In this document: piece by piece, positions 1 to 13,479 of the stretch | How positions within the stretch are numbered: the first letter of the stretch is position 1 | How the letters are laid out: every line of letters begins with the position of its first letter | From: Xestospongia bergquistia | Lineage: Eukaryota > Porifera > Demospongiae > Haplosclerida > Petrosiidae | Direction: 5' to 3' | Length of the DNA stretch: 64,000 nucleotides | Assembly: GCA_963965975.1 (NCBI GenBank) | Contig: OZ014411.1 | Coordinates: 24,845,249 to 24,909,248 of the forward strand | The notes under the pieces: generated by a model | The model's input: only the letters and a program-made list of their open reading frames with translations | Databases searched by the model: none | Told to the model about the DNA's origin: nothing | Made by a program: the position numbers and the translations under genes

Positions 1-860
1 AAGTAAGTAGTCTCACTACTATACCAACAAAAATAATTATATCTCACATTGTCAGTTGGTTATAGTTTGAGTACCAAGTATATACCAGTTGCTTACATAA
101 GCAGAACTAAATCCATTATCACGTATTTTTCCCCATACAGTAGACCTCCACATTTCCTTGATTACAAAAACTACCTTCCTGGAGATGTATCATACCTGGG
201 TAAGCATTATTGTTCCAGATCCTTGTAGTATCTGTAAAAATATGTTACATGAAAAATAATATTATCACTATTTATCATTAATTGCTCACAGTAATATACA
301 GTAGCATCATAATAGTTACAACTACATCCACTATGTATGTTGAGTAGGAACATTGTAAGATAGTGAGGTAATCGTTGTTATCACAAAAAACACGATTTAG
401 TAACATGGAGTTATAGTCATTGCCATAGCTAGTCATGATAGATATTAACATATTTTTACTTTGGAAATTTCACTTCACTAATCCAGCTCTAGAGTAACTA
501 GAGGCTCCAATATATCTTAACTGATGACAGATGACATCAGCTTCATATAGATTATAGTAAGAATCATCACAGATATTACCCCACTGTCCATTATACTGTA
601 TCTGTACAATACCGTAGTAATAGGATGATGGGGTGATTCCATTACGATAAATGGCAATAGCGCCATCACTCACAACTATACACATGTGAAAATTTAAAAA
701 TTATGAAATGTTATCGTATTCTTACTACAAACAACTCAGCATCCTTATTATGACCACAATTGGATGATTCAATACTGTCATGAGAACAAGAGAAGATGGA
801 CACTTCATTACCAGTACATTGAACATCATCTAATAGTATTGAGCCACTCCCTTAAAAGTT
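1..860 (-). pseudogene. Decayed SRCR receptor fragment (hybrid of two SRCR classes)
   Basis: Four SRCR half-domain exons can be read on the minus strand. About 720-856 is the second half of a class found in receptors A-E ([22 protein letters not shown]). 474-675 is an intact first half of the class found in the 12-domain receptor (SSYYYGIVQ-type, WGNICDD, VICHQL). About 290-437 is the matching second half, but 4 bp are missing compared with the copy near 60.3 kb, which breaks the frame before the last cysteines. About 1-235 is a TRIW/PYPGMI-type first half whose NGQWGT core has decayed. No signal-peptide or membrane exon is visible, and the fragment runs off the left edge. The mixture of classes matches the 3' end of pseudogene D. 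It is probably dead, although the 474-675 exon alone is open. Confidence 0.75.
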
Positions 861-1460
861 ACTATACAATTGATATTTTAAATAGTACTAAATAAATGTT
901 TCAGTGTATAAATGTCTTATTATAATACTTTAGCATTCAATATCAAATATGTAAAAAAAATCATAATCCATACATTATACCACAAAACCTTTAAAACTAG
1001 CTACAGCAAAACTTTGCAAGTCATTAGAAAACTTGGTGCAAAATGTAGCAAGAAGTTATGTTTATTCAACTTTATTGCATCAGATACTTAGAGAGGTCGA
1101 GAGCAGACATCCATACTACTTTATATATAATTAGACATATGAGCTGTAATATTTTAATCTATATGTAGATTGTCTATATACTATACTTCAAAATATATAG
1201 ACACCAGTTTGAGATAGTCTTCATCACACACAAGTGACTTTTTTAGAATGAAAACAGAGCCCTACTGATTTTTAAAGGTCAAAAAATATGTTACTAAAAT
1301 TTTAAGTTGTTGATATATCATCTCTTGTTACTGAAGACAAAATAAGTAAAACTATTCAAAAGTTAATAGGTTTGATCATTAATATTGACAAAATATATTT
1401 TTAATAGGTAAATAATAATAAGTGTGTTCTTTGGTCAATTTGCTTCTGTAACTTCAATAG

Positions 1461-1864
1461 TTAACGAGTTGCCCATTGTTGAGATTGAATTGGACGTCCA
1501 GAATGATCGTTTTTCTTATGGCTAATAAAAAGTGTGCCTTGTTTATATCCATGACCAGCTTCTAGTACAACATTATTATAATCAGATACAATCCGTCCAT
1601 GTTCAAACTTAAATCTTTGTCCACTGACACAAGACCCTTTCCTTCCTAATTTAGCATACAACCCACCACGATCTTCTGCCAACGTAATCACAAGGTTGCT
1701 ATTATCAACGTGTTCAATATGATAAAAGCCATGTCGCTCATCAGTGCAACGCCATTGAGATCTTGTGTTACTAGTCAGTATGATTAAATTCCCTTCACGG
1801 ACGTCAATGTCAACATCTAGATGTCCTACATCATAATAGAGACTAAAGATCTCAATTTCCATTC
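1461..1864 (-). CDS. Small beta-trefoil (ricin-B-like) protein, possibly with an upstream exon
   Basis: An open frame of 133 codons starts at the ATG at 1862 and ends in QSQQWATR and TAA at 1461. Alternating hydrophobic strands, a closing Q-x-W motif and internal spacing of aromatic/Gly residues suggest a beta-trefoil of the ricin-B/actin-crosslinking type. Only the final QxW is clear, so carbohydrate binding is not shown. No signal peptide or membrane segment is seen. The ATG is preceded directly by CTATTTGCAG, a good 3' splice site, so the exon probably begins at 1864 after an intron and may have an upstream untranslated or coding exon that I could not identify. Family assignment is moderate; function is unknown. 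Confidence 0.5.
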
Positions 1865-1972
1865 TGCAAATAGAGTATGCACAATACCTCTCAACAGTGT
1901 TTTCATCAGACTGTCTATTATTTATAGTACTTTAAGAAATGAGGAAATGTTAATTCACATGTATTAAGACAT

Positions 1973-2682
1973 GTTGTAAACATTCTTGAAAAGCTAGATG
2001 TTGATTCATGACAGTATTGTATGCTATGCATTCAGATATCACCAACAAAATGGAGTTGTAATTGTATACAGCTGTAAACAGATCAGTCTCTAAACAGTAA
2101 ACACATCAAAAACAAGTTTAAACCACATACAAACGTTCGTGTCCTTAAATAATGAAGGATTAAAATATAGCATAAATATCTGTCCATGTAAAGGCGAGGT
2201 GACTGAAAACGTCCACACTACAACAGTGCAACCACAATCCTATGACAAGGTAAGACAAGTAATAGGATCAATGACTCGGCCATTATAAATGTAATGATTG
2301 ATCCAAAGAAACATTTATAATATTACAAGTGATAAAGCAGCATTCTGTTCTATATCAAGAAATGTTATAAACATTCTTGAAAAGCTAAACGCTGCATGAT
2401 TCATGACAGTATTAATTGTATGTTATGTATACAGATATCACCAACAAAATGAAGTTGTAACTGTATACAGATTTAAACAGATCAGTCTCTAAACAGTAAA
2501 TATATCAAAAACAAGTTTAAATCACATACAAATGTTCGTGTCCTTATATAATGAAGGATTAAATTATAGCATAAATATCTGTCCATGTAAAGGAGAGGTG
2601 ACTGAAAACATTCACACTACAAAGTGCAATCACAACCCTATGACAAGTTAAGATAAGTAATAGGATCAATGACTCGGCCATG
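1973..2682. repeat. Tandem duplication, two copies of about 310-320 bp
   Basis: Positions about 1973-2284 and 2364-2682 are closely similar over their whole length, from the stretch near CATTCTTGAAAAGCTA to the stretch ATGACTCGGCCAT. They differ by small indels and scattered substitutions, with a start-to-start offset of about 390 bp. No open frame is shared. The spacer at 2285-2360 recurs, diverged, at about 3862-3940, so this is a local dispersed repeat. Confidence 0.75.
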
Positions 2683-2933
2683 ATAAAATTGAAGCCTTAA
2701 TAAAACAACCTATCCATATAGTACATGTTAACAAGTTAAACAATTAGAATAAAAGTTACGTGGGAATAGATGGTCTAAGATTTATCACTAACACTAATTC
2801 TTCTAAAATAATCCATTAAACTCTGAACTTCATTATTATTATAGCATGTAGATGTCATAGATTATAAGATGTTAAATACAACTAATTTGCAAACATATAT
2901 TAGATATTAAGAAGCTAGTATTTCAAAATTATA

Positions 2934-3347
2934 TCATGTAGCCAACTCAGTTTTACAAATTAAAAAGCTTTCATTGCTTCTGTGCAGTCTGTTTTCACAC
3001 ATCTGCCCTGCAAGTATATGAGGCTCTCTCTTGTTCTTGTGTATGCATGCATATGTCATTGTCTTATCCCATTCGTGTACCTTTGAATCTGGTGTATTAC
3101 TAATTGTGCTTAAATAATTGTTAAATATGTTAGATGCTAACTGTAATTGATCATAGTCACCAGTCTCCAAAGACACATAGAATGTAAATTTTATAATAAA
3201 AAACCTATTAAACATATATATTGCTTTATTGTCTTTTAGTTGTTCAACCAAAATTACATCATTTTGTTTATTACAGCTCATTTCTTGCATGTAATTACTA
3301 TCCTGCTCATGATCACAACAATACAAACTTAAATAAACAAGAAGCAA
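2934..3347 (-). CDS. Unrecognised open frame of up to 137 codons, duplicated near 7.75-8.17 kb
   Basis: The frame is open from about 3347 to the TAG at 2934 and contains six cysteines and stretches such as LETGDYDQLQLASNIF and EWDKTMTYACIHKNKRE. There is no in-frame ATG at the 5' end. An ATG at 3369 starts a hydrophobic leader in another frame, so either a frameshift separates a signal peptide from the body or an upstream exon is missing. A diverged copy at about 7750-8170 has small indels and one insertion. I do not recognise the family. It may be a secreted-protein gene that has decayed, or chance. Confidence 0.3.
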   Translation of the reverse strand: MLLVYLSLYCCDHEQDSNYMQEMSCNKQNDVILVEQLKDNKAIYMFNRFFIIKFTFYVSLETGDYDQLQLASNIFNNYLSTISNTPDSKVHEWDKTMTYACIHKNKREPHILAGQMCENRLHRSNESFLICKTELAT

Positions 3348-3714
3348 GCATGCAAGCAGAGTAATGAGTCATTGTAGGAAGTGCTGCCATCATGAGTTGT
3401 TCAGAGTATTATATCTTGCCTCCTAATGCATGGAATCCCTTTAAAAGAGGCACTTTATTTTTAAGAGTTTTTATTGAGATTGTTAACAATAATGTCAAGC
3501 TGTGGATTCAAAATACATTACGGTGTTCTTTTTATAACCATTATTATATATTATATATAGCCATGCAGGAAGGATTGATGTTAATTGGGATATGTAACAA
3601 ATCTTTCTTTTTCTTATTAAATGTTAGTACACCTTATGTATCATTTTGATCATAAATCATAAAAATAGCTCATCTCAGAATCATTAACATCACTGGTTGT
3701 ACACTAAAAGATCT

Positions 3715-3860
3715 AAAAAGCTTATGATGTTAAGACAAACATGATGATTCACCAGCTATATACTCCTAAAAACTGATATACCAGATAAAGCTTCCTGTAC
3801 TACTTTCTGGACTGTAGAATGTGTGGTTATCTGGAGTAACTGCTACGGTCAAAAATGAGT
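3715..3860 (+). pseudogene. Short-chain collagen (SSCC) relic, middle fragment
   Basis: On the plus strand about 3770-3850 reads like the SSCC C-terminal domain segment around MIPAKT-C-P-SWT-EY (here L-I-PDK-SCTT-WTVEC), with a one-base insertion and a substituted core. It is followed by a short shared repeat. The same segment is seen in better condition at 6225-6310. It is a small relic without an open frame. Confidence 0.5.
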
Positions 3861-4029
3861 TGCCTTTATAAATGCAATGATTGACCCACAGAAACATTTA
3901 TAATAGTACAAGTGATAATGCAGCATTCTGTTCTATATCTTGTATTTAAGAAATTAGCATCTCGTCCTAGGTTGCCACTATCTTCTTGAAGAAATAATAG
4001 CTAATATAACCTTATCTATTATATTCAAT

Positions 4030-4380
4030 TAAGGTTATAGTTTTACATACACAGTTGTGTCAATTTGACATTATCAACTCAGTAAATTATCTTGAATTGC
4101 GCTGAACTGGTTTGACAATAGTACTGATGCTGAGTTGATAATATCAAGTCAACATAGTAAAAGCAACTGTGTTGTGTATATAGTGTTCATATTAAATTCA
4201 TTGTATGAGTGAAAAATTAACTTTTAAATGTTAATATAATGTTATATGTAATATGTAACAATAAGTGACTATTCAACAGGTTAAAGTTTAATTCAGGTTA
4301 TTATAATATGATAAAATACATACAAAATGTCTATAAAGCTATTTATTATTATTGTACAATGTTATTATATTAGCATTTAT
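4030..4380. repeat. Intergenic block present three times in the window
   Basis: The stretch around 4150-4380 (the segments near AGTAAAAGCAACTGTG, CAACAGGTTAA and GTCTATAAAGCTATTTATTA) recurs at about 16540-16860 and 24850-25170. In the latter two places it lies between a decayed SRCR exon pair and an SSCC relic. No coding potential is evident. It marks the units of an old segmental duplication. Confidence 0.65.
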
Positions 4381-4518
4381 CTTATTTATATTGAACCAAA
4401 ATTAATTAAGAAATCATGTATTTTTTACCAGCAAGTGTGGTGCATTGTAAGAAATATTATTATTATTGACTCTAGTGAATATAAGATTGACAATATAATA
4501 TACAACAAGTTAGTTAGG

Positions 4519-5417
4519 TCAGTTATTACTGTCAATACAACTTACTTATTTGTTAAATCAACTAACTATTCTCAAGGCTGATTGACTTTTCAGATACATA
4601 AAACAATATTCTGCTATTCACTACATCAATCATTGCGAAGGTTAGTTATTATTGTCACTACAGCTCACTTATTTGTTAAATCAACTAACTATTCACAAGG
4701 TTGATTTTGTTAATTCTGTTTTTTCAGATACATAAATTAATATTTTGCTATTCACTACATCAATCATTGCGAAGGTTAGTTATTATTGTCACTACAGCTT
4801 ACTTATTTGTTAAATCAACTAACTATTCACAAGGTTGATTTTGTTAGTTCTGCCTTTTCAGATACATAAATTAATATTTTGCTATTCACTACATCAATCA
4901 TTGCGAAGGTTAGTTATTATTGTCACTACAGCTTACTTATTTGTTAAATCAAATAACTATTCACAAGGTTGATTTTGTTAGTTCTGCCTTTTCAGATACA
5001 TAAATTAATATTTTGCTATTCACTACATCAATCATTGCGAAGGTTAGTTATTATTGTCACTACAGCTTACTTATTTGTTAAATCAACTAATTATTCACAA
5101 GGTTGATTTTGTTAGTTCTGCCTTTTCAGATACATAAATTAATATTTTGCTATTCACTACATCAATCATTGCGAAGGTTAGTTATTATTGTCACTACAGC
5201 TTACTTATTTGTTAAATCAAATAACTATTCACAAGGTTGATTTTGTTAGTTCTGCCTTTTCAGATACATAAATTAATATTTTGCTATTCACTACATCAAT
5301 CATTGCGAAGGTTAGTTATTATTGTCACTACAGCTTACTTATTTGTTAAATCAACTAATTATTCACAAGGTTGATTTTGTTAGTTCTGCCTTTTCAGATA
5401 CATAAATTAATATTTTG
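4519..5417. repeat. 134-bp tandem array upstream of the intact SSCC gene
   Basis: The landmark GCGAAGGTTAGTTATTATT occurs at 4635, 4769, 4903, 5037, 5171 and 5305, exactly 134 bp apart. A shorter first copy (about 4519-4634) has a 13-bp deletion, and the last copy breaks off near 5417. Units carry diagnostic variants (CAACTAAC, CAAATAAC, CAACTAAT). The order shows that the last two pairs repeat as a 268-bp dimer, which indicates recent expansion. Single diverged relatives of the unit lie upstream of the SSCC relics at about 8195-8345 and 17820-17960, so the unit derives from ancestral upstream DNA of this gene family. Confidence 0.92.
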
Positions 5418-5563
5418 CTAATTATATCTGTCTACCTAAAGTTTCTTATTATATTTTGCTATTCAGTGCAAAGGTTGGCTGTTATTGTTAGTACGAATTA
5501 TGATAGATTAGTATAGATAATATTATAATCTATATGAATTATTCATATTAATGTCATGATTTC

Positions 5564-5573
5564 CTATAAAAGA
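5564..5573 (+). promoter_or_regulatory. Probable TATA box of the SSCC gene
   Basis: CTATAAAAGA lies 55 bp upstream of the SSCC start codon. The same block (CTATAAAAGATGAACAAAA) is kept upstream of the SSCC relics near 8410 and 18032, so it belongs to the shared promoter. Confidence 0.65.
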
Positions 5574-5618
5574 TGAACAAAAGGTTAGAAGATTTATAAA
5601 AACCTTACTGCATTAAAA

Positions 5619-6478
5619 ATGATTTGTAAGATTTTCTTCATCATTCTAATGTTAGTACAGCTTATGCAATGTGCTGAAGGTATGATTGTACATAAGAAAA
5701 TTATTTATATTTCTTTGACATTTCAGAGTCTTCGAAGAAGGCTGTCTTTTCTCCTGTAAAACGCAATGCACATGACTCCAACACTACTGACTGTACTCTA
5801 AAACATCCTTATCTACAGATCTTACGAGGTCGAGATGGACGTGATGGCTTACCTGGGAGAGATGGTGAGAAAGGAGACAAAGGTAATAAAGGAGACAAAG
5901 GAGATCGTGGTAAACAAGGACCACCTGGACCAAAAAATGGTGGTGTAGTCTATACACGATGGGGTAGAAAGTCTTGTCCTAGTAACACAGGAGCACAGCT
6001 GCTTTATGAAGGAATAGCTGGTGGTAGTCATTACTCTCACAGTGGTGGAGGTGCTAATTATATCTGTTTGCCTAAAGTTCCTGATTACATGAGTACTGCA
6101 GATCCACCATATGAGTCCTATTTGTATGGAGCTGAATATCAATATGTAAACAACATATTTCCTTCTAAACATGATCATAATGTTCCTTGTGCTGTATGTT
6201 ATACTTCTACTAAAGTTGTTCAACTAATGATACCAGCTAAAACTGTCTGTCCTACATCATGGACTTTAGAATATAAAGGTTACCTCATGGCTGACTATTA
6301 TGATCACAAGAGGAATGCTGTATATGAGTGTGTTGATAAAGATGCTGAGTCTATTTATGGTAGTTCTGGCAACATCAATGGTGCTCTGTTCTATTTCGTT
6401 CTAGGAACTTGTACTGGTCTTCCATGTCCTCCCTATGTCAATAATAGGGTTATTACTTGTGTTGTATGTACTAAATAA
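5619..6478 (+). CDS. Sponge short-chain collagen (SSCC, C4-like), intact
   Basis: Two exons, 5619-5679 and 5727-6478, joined by a 47-bp GT-AG intron, give 270 aa. Exon 1 is a signal peptide (MICKIFFIILMLVQLMQCAE). After a short spacer with one cysteine come 12 uninterrupted Gly-X-Y triplets, starting GRDGRDGLPGRDGEKGDK. Then a Cys-rich C-terminal domain follows with GVVYTRWG, LLYEG, YICLP, YGAEYQ, NVPCAVCY, LMIPAKT-CP-SW, YECVD, GALFYFVLGTC and a terminal CVVCTK. This order is the signature of sponge and cnidarian short-chain (C4) collagens, secreted extracellular-matrix proteins related to spongin. It is the only intact copy here; at least six relics surround it. A TATA box and a 134-bp repeat array lie just upstream. 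Confidence 0.93.
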
Positions 6479-6479
6479 T

Positions 6480-7229
6480 GATATGATATTAGATTGTTTA
6501 CATGTCTTACTAAACTATAATATGTTCCTTTTTAATTTGATTTTCCTATGTTCTTTATTGTCATTGCTATCTCTAAGGAATTTTTTGATATATATATTTT
6601 GTGTAGTGTGTATTGAAAGCATGTATATTAATTGATATTGACTTTATTATTTTATATTAAGATTTTCCCATAAATGGCTAGTCAATTGAATAAATATGCA
6701 AACTAACAGCATTCATATAATTATAATTGACATGATAAATCAATTATTGATTCACGATGATACAACATATTATTAAAAACTGATTTTAATTGACATTTTT
6801 AAAAACATGTCGCACAATGAGATTGTATCTGGCAAGAAGGTAAATGTGCTAAAGATTTTTAAAAGGAAATTTTTGAATTAAAGGATGTAGGGAACACAAG
6901 TTGAGTGATGAAAAATAATAATAAAAACAAGAAAATCATTAGAAACATATACAAAACTTATAAAGGAGGACAACCCTAGACACACTAAGACAATCAGCAA
7001 GAGAAGAAATACTGAAGTTATGTAAAACAGACTGATGACAGAAACACCAACTTTGACTACAGAGCCTCAAAGCACTTCATTGACCTTCTTACATTTAAAC
7101 TTGAGTAAGATACCAAACAGAACAGTATTATGTTAAATGTGGAAGAACTAAAGAAAAATAAACTGTTAACATAAAGAATAAGAGGAGTGATGATAAAAGT
7201 AGCAATAAATAAAACCAAGAAGATGTTTA
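6480..7229. other. SSCC 3' flank and intergenic DNA
   Basis: About 6497-6780 is shared with the 3' flanks of SSCC relics at 18.8 and 25.6 kb, except that about 6555-6655 is in the opposite orientation there. I see no gene in 6790-7229. Confidence 0.6.
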
Positions 7230-7750
7230 CACTTAGAATAAATTAAGTTAATCTACACAGATAAGACAAGTTTGTGACATACAAGTGTTGAAAAGATAAC
7301 ACTTTCTCAATGAGATCGTTTATCAAGAAAATGGTTAGAGATATTGGAAATAGATTTTCCTTGAGATTATCATAAATTTAATTTTAGATTCATAAATTTT
7401 AGATTTTATAGGATCCTATAAGAACTAATATATCTTTTCCATATAATGCAATATAATATGTGCTAGAGAGAGAAATAGTAGAAATATAATTTATATATAA
7501 AATGAACAGTAATGTACCTAATATAGTAGTAGCTAAAAGAACACACTCAGTAGACTGACCTGGTTTAAATCGAAAGATGTCATGTGCAGGTCAATAGAAA
7601 ATGAATAGAGCCAATTAAGCATGCACTTCTCAAAGATGTTAGTGGAAGAAATAAAATAGATCAATAACTAGATGGAACAGAGGAAGAATTAGACTGCACA
7701 GGGTTCAAAATAACAATAAGCTCTTTCCAATTGGAGGTGAATTCTACAGA
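7230..7750 (-). mobile_element. Non-LTR retrotransposon (LINE) relic, reverse-transcriptase part
   Basis: On the minus strand 7750-7600 contains a decayed SSYRSILFLPL segment like the YRPISLLP region of LINE reverse transcriptases. 7560-7230 is a diverged duplicate of 8490-8850, where the later reverse-transcriptase motifs are clearer. Many stops and frameshifts are present. It is non-functional. Confidence 0.55.
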
Positions 7751-8170
7751 ACATTGCTTCTGTGGAGTCTGTTTTCACACATCTGCTCTGCAAGTATATG
7801 AGGCTCTCTTTTGTTCATACGTATGCATGTGTCATTGTCTTATCCCATTCATGCACCTTTGAAACTGGTGTGTTACTAATTGTGATTAAATTGTTAAATA
7901 TGTCAGACGCTAAAGGAACACAACTGTAAATGATCATAGTCACCAGTCAACATTTTAACATCTTTTGTTTGCACACATAGAATGTAAACTTTATTGCGAA
8001 AACCTATTAAACATATATATTGCTTTATAGTCTTTTAGTTTTCCAATCAGATTTACATCACTTGGCTATTATAAATAGTGTACAGCTCACTTCTAGCAAG
8101 TAATTTCTTTCCTGCTTATGATCACAACAATACATCACAGGATACAAGTTAGACATTGAAGAGGTTTTAA
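7750..8170 (-). pseudogene. Broken copy of the open frame at 2934-3347
   Basis: The sequence from about 7750 to 8140 matches 2960-3320 at the nucleotide level (shared stretch CTGTTTTCACACATCTGC), with insertions near 7910 and 7945 that destroy the frame. It lies between LINE relics and an SSCC promoter relic. Confidence 0.55.
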
Positions 8171-8394
8171 TGTTTACACTGATTTGATGTTGATTTCTTA
8201 AATCAACTTACCAGTCACAATGTTGAAATTTAGACTAGTTAATATTATAAAAATTAATTTTAAGATATTATCAAATGATATCTAGCAATTCAATAAAGTC
8301 ATTATATCAGTACAAGGATTAGTTATTATTGTCAGCACAAGTAGACACATTATTACTGACAAAATAATAAATATGATTTATTCATAATGCCATG

Positions 8395-8500
8395 TTTCTC
8401 TATAAAAGATGAACAAAAGTTAGAAGATTTATAGAAACTCATTGCAATAAAAATGATATGTGAAATACTCTGCATCATTTTAATGTTAAACAGAACAAAT
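8395..8500 (+). pseudogene. SSCC promoter plus exon-1 relic
   Basis: The TATA block (CTATAAAAGATGAACAAAAG) is followed by an ATG at about 8452 and a frame like the SSCC signal peptide (MICEILCIILML). The similarity stops before the end of exon 1, and LINE-derived sequence follows. No collagen or C-terminal sequence follows. Confidence 0.7.
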
Positions 8501-9480
8501 TAAGCTAATGTTCGCAGATAAGACAAGTTTGTGACACACACAAGTGTCAAAAAGATAATACTTTCTCAATGAGACTGTTTCAAGAAAATGGTTAGAAATA
8601 TCAAAGATAGATTTTTCAATATTATCATGAACTTACCATTAGATTTATTGATTGTAAGGTGTCTAGAATGCAGCAAAGAAAATAACAGACTTAATAGAGA
8701 AAAACTCAAAAAGATTTTATAATAAGAAACTAATATATATTTTCTATATAATGCAAAGGAATATGTGTTAGAGAGGGAGATAGTAGAATTATCATTTATA
8801 TATAAGATGAAGAGTAATGGACCTAATCTAGATTCCGTAGGCACATTTGAGAGAATTCTATATTTTAGAGAACAATAACAATCTACAAGAACCTGCTGGC
8901 TATGATTAGACAAATAGGTTTTGAACAGTGACACAAGAAAAATAGGGATATTATAAGACATTAAATGTTTTCATAAGATCAAGGATAGCAGGGGGTAAGT
9001 AGAGGATAGAGAGCAATGAGCTTCATAGAAACAGTATGCTCCATATCTACGAGATAAATTTCTTTGAAAACTAACCATGAAAAATAAACATCAAAAGAAA
9101 AGATAGAGTCTTAGGAAATTGAAAGAAGTATTTTGAAAATCAGTTTCACTATAAAGCCAAATTTAAAAAAACAATAGATGACTTGTGAACGTTTTAATGG
9201 AAACGTAAGTAAAATTGAATTATAGTCAGAAGGAAGTGCTGTGAAATTACAGAGTTGCATAGATACGTTTGATGAATGCAAGGTCAGGAGTGGAAGATTA
9301 ACTAGAATGAGAAAAATGGGTATATTCATGGATAAGTTAGTTTAAGCAAAGGCAATTAAATTTATGAAATAAAGTGAAGGAATTCAAATAATCAATGTTG
9401 AAATTACCAATTAACAAAGATTAGCTATGATAATAGGGTCAATTAATGAAATATAATCTATGAGATAGTTGAGATCATGT
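8490..9480 (-). mobile_element. LINE relic: endonuclease tail and reverse transcriptase
   Basis: Reading the minus strand downward, about 9440-9380 has IGNFNIDYLN, matching the GDFN-type endonuclease motif. 9290-9180 has a PDLAF...SDYNSILLTF-like endonuclease end. An open stretch at 8566-8961 reads YLSNHSQQVLVDCY, then SNVPTESRLGPLLFILYIND, which matches the GVPQGSILGPLLFLLYINDL box of Jockey/CR1-like reverse transcriptases. The catalytic FADD box is replaced by FALY. It is inactive, and the order of parts shows more than one overlapping fragment. Confidence 0.7.
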
Positions 9481-9572
9481 ATACACAGTTGAGATCATGT
9501 AAAGCACAACAATATATATTAGCACACATATAAAAAATTAACAGTATACTGTATATATTTCTCAATTTTATT

Positions 9573-13061
<3,489 letters not shown>

Positions 13062-13479
13062 TTCCAGATCACAAATGTCATACAGGAAGTCTAATAAACT
13101 ACTTATAACTGAACCCCATATAGCTTCGTACAGGAAGTAGTCTTAATGTCTGGAAACATAGTAATTCAGTTAATATAACAGCAGAATACATATACTTTAA
13201 TGATGTCATTGTGTTGTGATAATCAGTAAGTTCAAGAATTAACAAAGGCAAATACAATTAAGTTGATATAGCAACTAAGAAAAATAGATTCTATTCAAGA
13301 GGTTCATTTATATTATTCAATGCAAATCAACTCATTACAATTTATAATCAAACTTTCTATAGATTTGATAACAAGAGCAAAACACAATTAAGTAACTGAA
13401 AATGGAAATAAACTAAATATAGCAGTATATAGCAATGACAATTAAAATCAGATATAGAGTATATATATTTTTAATTTTT

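Noticed and set aside
2934..3347. Treating 3347 as a true start codon
   Set aside because: The codon there is TTG; no in-frame ATG exists at the 5' end, so the real start or upstream exon is unknown.
3392..3649. Plus-strand 85-codon open frame
   Set aside because: No recognisable features, no paralogue, AT-rich chance frame; 5' end overlaps the upstream region of the minus-strand frame.
4327..4581. Plus-strand 84-codon open frame
   Set aside because: It runs from the triplicated spacer into the first repeat unit; the homologous spacers at 16.8 and 25.1 kb do not keep the frame.
4519..5417. CRISPR-like or satellite array
   Set aside because: Units of 134 bp follow each other directly without variable spacers, in an animal genome with spliced genes; it is a tandem repeat derived from SSCC upstream DNA.
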